Source of the DNA: Pseudomonadota bacterium
Lineage (GTDB): Bacteria > Pseudomonadota > Alphaproteobacteria > Acetobacterales > Acetobacteraceae
DNA: 42,672 nucleotides
Direction: 5' to 3'
NCBI GenBank assembly: GCA_021816925.1
Contig: JAKAWQ010000030.1
Coordinates: 1-42,672 of the forward strand
Below, piece by piece: positions 39,356 to 42,672 of this stretch. The notes under the pieces are model-generated. The model saw nothing but the letters and a program-made list of their open reading frames with translations, had not been told where the DNA came from and did not search any database. Position 1 is the first letter of the stretch. Each line of letters opens with the position of its first letter. Made by a program: the position numbers and the translations under genes.

Positions 39356-40624
39356 TCACCGCGTCCACAGATCCAGGATGCGCCCGGGATTGTCGACATC
39401 TATTACGGGCGGTGCTTCGGAGACGGAATTCGGATATTTCAATCCGGTGCCCGTGCTCAGAAGGACCACTTCGTCCGTCGGGCGAATCCAGCCATCTGCG
39501 CGCAGCCTCTTGCAGGCGGCGAACGTCGCCGCGCCTTCCGGACAGACGAATACGCCCTCTCGCGACCCGATCGCCCGCTGAGCTGCGATGATTTCCTGCT
39601 CGTCCACGGCCACCGCGCAGCCGTCCGTGTCATACAGCGCCTCCAGGATCAGGAAGTCGCCCAGCGGCTTGGGAACCAGCGTGCCAAACGCGAGGGTTGT
39701 CCCCGGGTTCGTCCATTCCTCCGCTTCCGATGACCGCTTCGCCCACGCACGCGGGATCGGTGCGCAGGCCGTTGACTGAACCGCGACCAGACGCGGCACC
39801 TTTTTTTCTTGCAGGAGGCCGACGGCCTTGCACTCCGCGAGAGCTTTATGGATTCCAATTATCGCAACGCCGCCCCCGCACGGGCACAAGATGACGTCCG
39901 GGACGCGCCATCCAAACTGCTCGAATATCTCGTATCCGATTGTCTTTTTGCCCTCGATGCGGTAGGGTTCGCGCAATGTGGTGACGTCGTACCAGTCGCT
40001 CTCCGCGGCTAGCTTCCTGATGATGGCGGCAGCATGGGAGAGTGTTCCGTTGACGACTCCAAGATGCGCTCCTGCCACGGTGCATTCGATGGCGCAGATG
40101 GACTGTGCTGCCCGTGGCATGAGGACGAGGCATTCCCGGCCTGCGCGAGCTGCGTACGCCGCCCAGGCGGACCCCGCATTGCCGTTTGTCGGCATCGCAA
40201 TCCGCCTGGCACCAAGTTCGCATGCACGGGAGACGCCTACGGCCGCGCCTCGCGCTTTGAAGGTTCCGGTGGGCAGAGCTCCCTCGTCCTTGAGGTGGAG
40301 AGCCCGCACGCCGGATTCCTCGGCGAGGCGATTGAGCTCGAGCAGTGGGGTCATCGCCTCGCCAAGGCTGACTACGTTCGTCTCGGCGCGGACCGGGAGC
40401 AGTTCATGGTAGCGCCAGAGACGACAAGGCCGTGAGGATAGGGCCCGAGGGGTGAGTGCCGTTTTCGCACCGTTGAGGTCGTAGCGGGCCAGAAGGGGGG
40501 AGCCGCATTCGCACGTTCCGTGGAGGGCCTCGGCGCCGTATTGTTTTTTGCAACGGCCGCACTCGAGGTGACTGAGGTAACTATAGGCGTTGACGGCTTG
40601 CGCGGTCGACAGTCCTGCGGTCAT
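39356..40624 (-). CDS. Threonine-synthase-like PLP-dependent enzyme with zinc ribbon
   Basis: A 422-residue fold-type II PLP enzyme. An N-terminal zinc ribbon has Cys22, Cys25, Cys38 and Cys40 (LECGRCKKQY ... GTCECGS). The PLP Lys123 lies in KDEGALPTGTFKARGA, followed by ATPTNGNAGSAWAAYAARAG-like cofactor loops and CPCGGGVAIIG, the phosphate loop. This is the architecture of the threonine synthase class that includes archaeal and cysteate synthase-like enzymes; no homoserine kinase or dehydrogenase gene is near, so a catabolic lyase or beta/gamma-replacement role is more likely. AAGGAGGGATC is directly before the ATG. It is the first structural gene after the regulator, 410 bases away. Confidence 0.88.
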   Translation of the reverse strand: MTAGLSTAQAVNAYSYLSHLECGRCKKQYGAEALHGTCECGSPLLARYDLNGAKTALTPRALSSRPCRLWRYHELLPVRAETNVVSLGEAMTPLLELNRLAEESGVRALHLKDEGALPTGTFKARGAAVGVSRACELGARRIAMPTNGNAGSAWAAYAARAGRECLVLMPRAAQSICAIECTVAGAHLGVVNGTLSHAAAIIRKLAAESDWYDVTTLREPYRIEGKKTIGYEIFEQFGWRVPDVILCPCGGGVAIIGIHKALAECKAVGLLQEKKVPRLVAVQSTACAPIPRAWAKRSSEAEEWTNPGTTLAFGTLVPKPLGDFLILEALYDTDGCAVAVDEQEIIAAQRAIGSREGVFVCPEGAATFAACKRLRADGWIRPTDEVVLLSTGTGLKYPNSVSEAPPVIDVDNPGRILDLWTR

Positions 40625-41034
40625 GATCCCTCCTTCGGGTTTTTTCCTGCTCGCGGGCGCGCTGGCCGTCGTCATGCTTGATGGGTTGATGTTGCGCCGA
40701 CTGACCCCTCGCCCCCGTCGCAAGGCGTTACCGGCGGGACTTCCGGCACCCCGATGGGCCGCTTCCTGATCGTTGGTCCGGCGTCGGCTTCTGTGCCGCC
40801 GGCGGCACCGTTGAGGACATGGGGCAGGAACGTCGGATGCTCGGGCCCGACGGATGTAATCAGCATGTGTCGGTGCCCGGTGGTCCGGGCCGCGCCCGGG
40901 CCGGCCGGTGCGCGCGGCCGCGTTGCCACTGCCGCAACGCGCGCGCGGGGCACGCCGGACCGGCAGAGCTGTTCATCGGGCCTCCCATCGTTCCGTTCGG
41001 AACGGCAGCGTCTGCGACGACACCCGGCTATTTA
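40625..41034. other. Intergenic stretch between the regulator and the PLP-enzyme gene
   Basis: This 410-base gap should hold the operon promoter. I see no convincing gene; a minus-strand frame around 40672-40953 contains a protein-like MLITSVGPEHPTFLPHVLNG but no ribosome site or family likeness. A GC palindrome-rich part lies near 40885-40925. Confidence 0.4.
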
Positions 41035-42096
41035 TCAGCCTGACTTCGTCCCGACTTGATCAGGAGCGACATCACGGCGACAGGAAGCGACATGACCGCA
41101 AGTCAGGGCGGCTCTTTCCGCGGCTGGCGGCCGGCCGAACATCTGACGGTAGGCGCGCGAAAAATCGCTCGGGCTCGCGAAGCCGCAGGCTACTGCCACC
41201 TCCACAATGGGAATTCCGCTCTGGCGGACGAGAAGGCGTGCCTGGTACAACCTGAGCCGGCGGTAGTAATGGCTGGGGGTGCAGCCGAGGTGCAGGCGAA
41301 ACAGGCGTTCGAGCTGCCGTGTCGAGACGCCGGCGCGGGCCGCAAGGGCGGCCCGGCTGACCGGTGCCTCGATATGCTCCTCCATGGAGGCGACGGCTTT
41401 CAGGGTTGGCTGGTTTCGCACTCCAAGTCGGTGGCACAGCGCCATGCGTTGGGGCCGGCTACTTTCACGGATATCGGTCTGCAATAGCCAGTCGCTGACC
41501 ATCATTGCCAGGTCAGGACCGTGCTCGCGCATCAGGAACGCGTGCATCATGTCGAGCGGCGCCGTGCCGCCGCTGCAGGTGAGGCGGTCGCCGTCGACCT
41601 CGAACAGCGTCCGTCGCAGGTCGAGATCGGGGAATTCTTCGGCAAGCGCCGGCGCGTATTCCCAGTGCAGGGTAAACCGGTAGCCCCGCAGCAGGCCGGC
41701 GCGCGCCAGCACATACGGGCCTCCTGCCACGCCGCCGAGGGGGCGCTTCAAGCGGCCAAACCGGCGCAGATAGTCGAAAGTGGCCGCGTCGCAGAACGAG
41801 ATTCTTTTGCCGCCGGCGCAAACGAACAGTGCGTCCACTTCCGCGGCAGCATGCTGCAGCAGCAGATCCGGAGCTATCGTCACGCCATTCGAGGCCGCAA
41901 CCGGCCCGCCGTCCGGCGACAGGTGGCACCAGCGGTAGAGCGCCCGTCCGGACAGCGTGTTGGCTGCGCGCAACGGCTCGATGGCGGAGGCGTAGGCGAG
42001 CAATCCGAAGTCGGGGATCAGCAGGAAGCCGATGACCTGCGGGCCGTTGCGCCGTCCGCCGTCCCCGCCGGAGTACCTGCCGTCACCCCTGATCAT
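41035..42096 (-). CDS. GlxA-type AraC-family transcriptional regulator
   Basis: A 353-residue regulator that joins a DJ-1/PfpI-like N-terminal domain (about residues 20-190; VIGFLLIPDFGLLAYASAIE, PLRAANTLSGRALYRW, then ALFVCAGGKRIS and GGVAGGPYVLARAGLLRGYR) with a C-terminal AraC HTH (about 225-325; VSRAALAARAGVSTRQLERL, FRLHLGCTPSHYYRRLRLY, VEVAVACGFASPSDFSRAYR). The nucleophile-elbow Cys of catalytic DJ-1 proteins reads Ala (GVAGG), as usual in these regulators. GlxA-type proteins such as GbdR and ArgR of Pseudomonas sense amino acids and quaternary amines. It has the same direction as the cluster it probably controls. The start ATG is the first in frame; an internal start near residue 20 is possible. 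Confidence 0.92.
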   Translation of the reverse strand: MIRGDGRYSGGDGGRRNGPQVIGFLLIPDFGLLAYASAIEPLRAANTLSGRALYRWCHLSPDGGPVAASNGVTIAPDLLLQHAAAEVDALFVCAGGKRISFCDAATFDYLRRFGRLKRPLGGVAGGPYVLARAGLLRGYRFTLHWEYAPALAEEFPDLDLRRTLFEVDGDRLTCSGGTAPLDMMHAFLMREHGPDLAMMVSDWLLQTDIRESSRPQRMALCHRLGVRNQPTLKAVASMEEHIEAPVSRAALAARAGVSTRQLERLFRLHLGCTPSHYYRRLRLYQARLLVRQSGIPIVEVAVACGFASPSDFSRAYRQMFGRPPAAERAALTCGHVASCRRDVAPDQVGTKSG

Positions 42097-42317
42097 GCAC
42101 CAAACGTGCCAAGTCTGTCGCTTGACGGGGATTGTGGGGATGCCCCGTGCCCCCCGTCAAGGCGGCGAGGCGGCGGCCGGATCACAGAATAATCCATTTA
42201 TTCCAGTTACTTGCCGAAGGGGCGCTCGTCATTTGTTCCGGCCGGCAAGCCGCCGGGAGGGGTTCCGGAGCAAAGCGCGCCTTGGACGTGCCGACAATCG
42301 GCGGGAGAGAGCGTGGC
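42097..42317. other. Intergenic stretch after the regulator's start
   Basis: No gene is supported here. It is the upstream region of the GlxA-type regulator; an AT-richer patch (CAGAATAATCCATTTATTCC, 42185-42204) may be part of its promoter. Confidence 0.4.
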
Positions 42318-42545
42318 AGCGGAGGGGCGATGCACGCCCTGCGCGAAGGAGCGGGAGGATATGACGCCCCGGATCGGCGTAAGCTGGGAGGACGGTTCCG
42401 GGCCGTACTACGCGATGAAATGGGTCGAGGCGGGCGGTCGCGGCAACAGGACCACAACCGACATCGATGCCACGCTGCTCGTCGATCGCAAGGCCTCGCT
42501 CTTCCTGATCGGCACGGTGATGGATTACGAGGTGAATGAGCTGAG
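42318..42545 (+). pseudogene. Partial, cysteine-less second copy of sufA
   Basis: The plus strand from about 42318 parallels sufA. GGAGGGGCGATGCACGCCC matches the helix region with a frame change. From the ATG at 42361 the reading frame runs MTPRIGVSWEDGSGPYYAMK, WVEAGG..., then LLVDRKASLFLIGTVMDYEV and NEL. Bases 42472-42539 equal 33608-33675 of sufA at 67 of 68 positions, while the part before is clearly diverged. The first cluster Cys is gone (KGCSGH becomes DGSGPY), and after NEL the frame departs from SufA before the CGCG motif, so it cannot bind a cluster in the usual way. The frame stays open to the window end, so translation of a chimeric product cannot be excluded. Confidence 0.75.
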
Positions 42546-42564
42546 TGGTGTGGGCCCCCGGCGA

Positions 42565-42672
42565 TCAGCCGGCTCCGTCGATCAGCGGGTCAGGCCGGCA
42601 GCAGCGCCGGAGCGCCGCGCGGTCGCGGATCCTGACGCTCGCGCCCGCAACCTCGATCGCATCGTCCGCCAG
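42565..42672 (-). CDS. C-terminus of an unidentified gene, possibly a Crp/Fnr-type regulator
   Basis: The minus strand gives a 35-residue ending, LADDAIEVAGASVRIRDRAA, LRRCCRPDPLIDGAG, then a stop. The pattern of a short strand (GASVRIRD) followed by RAALRR is like the wing and last helix of Crp/Fnr regulators, whose proteins commonly end in such a segment. The evidence is thin, and the opposite frame is also open. The gene runs out of the window at its 5' side. Confidence 0.3.
   Translation of the reverse strand: MADDAIEVAGASVRIRDRAALRRCCRPDPLIDGAG

Noticed and set aside
39356-40624. Biosynthetic threonine synthase thrC
   Set aside because: The fold is right, but it sits with an importer and an oxidase and lacks hom/thrB neighbours; a catabolic role is more likely.
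40672-40953. A 93-codon minus-strand frame upstream of the PLP-enzyme gene
   Set aside because: It contains a protein-like patch but lacks a ribosome site, codon bias or a recognisable family, so it is noted only as intergenic content.
33814-42545. Integrative element with integrase or tRNA attachment site
   Set aside because: The direct repeat is suggestive, but no integrase, excisionase or tRNA gene is visible, so I report only the repeat and the cluster.

Overview
The window is high-GC chromosomal DNA from an alphaproteobacterium, most likely of the Rhodospirillales/Acetobacterales type. The evidence is a FliX-FlgI-FlgJ-like-FlgN-like flagellar block next to a cysteine-poor DksA, a SUF operon led by an Rrf2 regulator, DUF59 (SufT-like) and SufU genes inside that operon, and IS5-family and other IS debris. 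No rRNA, tRNA, CRISPR array, prophage or plasmid gene was recognised. The genus cannot be fixed from sequence reading alone.

Layout. (1) 1-550: debris and a partial gene. There is the start of an exported TauA-like binding protein, the decayed C-terminus of a class III aminotransferase, and a transposase stub. (2) 0.6-5.7 kb: an MFS transporter, a polysaccharide-deacetylase/cyclic-imidase-like hydrolase, an amidase and an M20 metallohydrolase, probably one pathway for a cyclic amide, imide or ureide. (3) 5.7-9.95 kb: nested intergenic repeats, a small exported protein, a Uma2 remnant, and a SelA/DgaE-like PLP enzyme paired with an APC permease. (4) 9.95-13.1 kb: dksA and fliX diverge from flgI, a rod-binding (FlgJ-like) gene, a repeat-encoded micro-ORF and an FlgN-like chaperone. 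A very good sigma-54 promoter lies between fliX and flgI. (5) 13.1-16.8 kb: a LysR regulator, uppP, a BadH-like SDR and a secreted SGNH hydrolase. (6) 16.8-19.5 kb: a MITE-like AT-rich element, a PIN-type toxin-antitoxin pair, gene debris and an intact IS5-family element.

(7) 19.5-27.0 kb: a tight six-gene minus-strand operon of acyl-CoA metabolism. It holds an NDP-forming acyl-CoA synthetase, an acyl-CoA dehydrogenase, an HSD17B4-like SDR, a ketopantoate-reductase-like enzyme, an AMP-forming ligase and an alpha/beta hydrolase. (8) 27.1-33.75 kb: a complete SUF iron-sulfur assembly operon (Rrf2 regulator, sufB, sufC, sufD, sufS, sufU, sufT-like, sufA). A strong palindrome in front of it is the likely operator. 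(9) 33.8-42.1 kb: a minus-strand accessory cluster with visibly more relaxed codon use. It holds a GlxA-type regulator, a threonine-synthase-like PLP enzyme, a polar amino-acid ABC importer (binding protein, permease, ATPase), an MmgE/PrpD protein and a DAO-family flavin oxidase. It looks like an uptake-and-degradation system for an unusual amino acid. (10) 42.3 kb to the end: a partial second copy of sufA in the same orientation as the real one, so that sufA-derived sequence brackets the accessory cluster, and the C-terminus of an unidentified gene.

The best candidates for something undescribed are the 33.8-42.1 kb cluster with its sufA-derived borders, the imide/ureide-like set at 0.6-5.7 kb, and the six-gene CoA operon.
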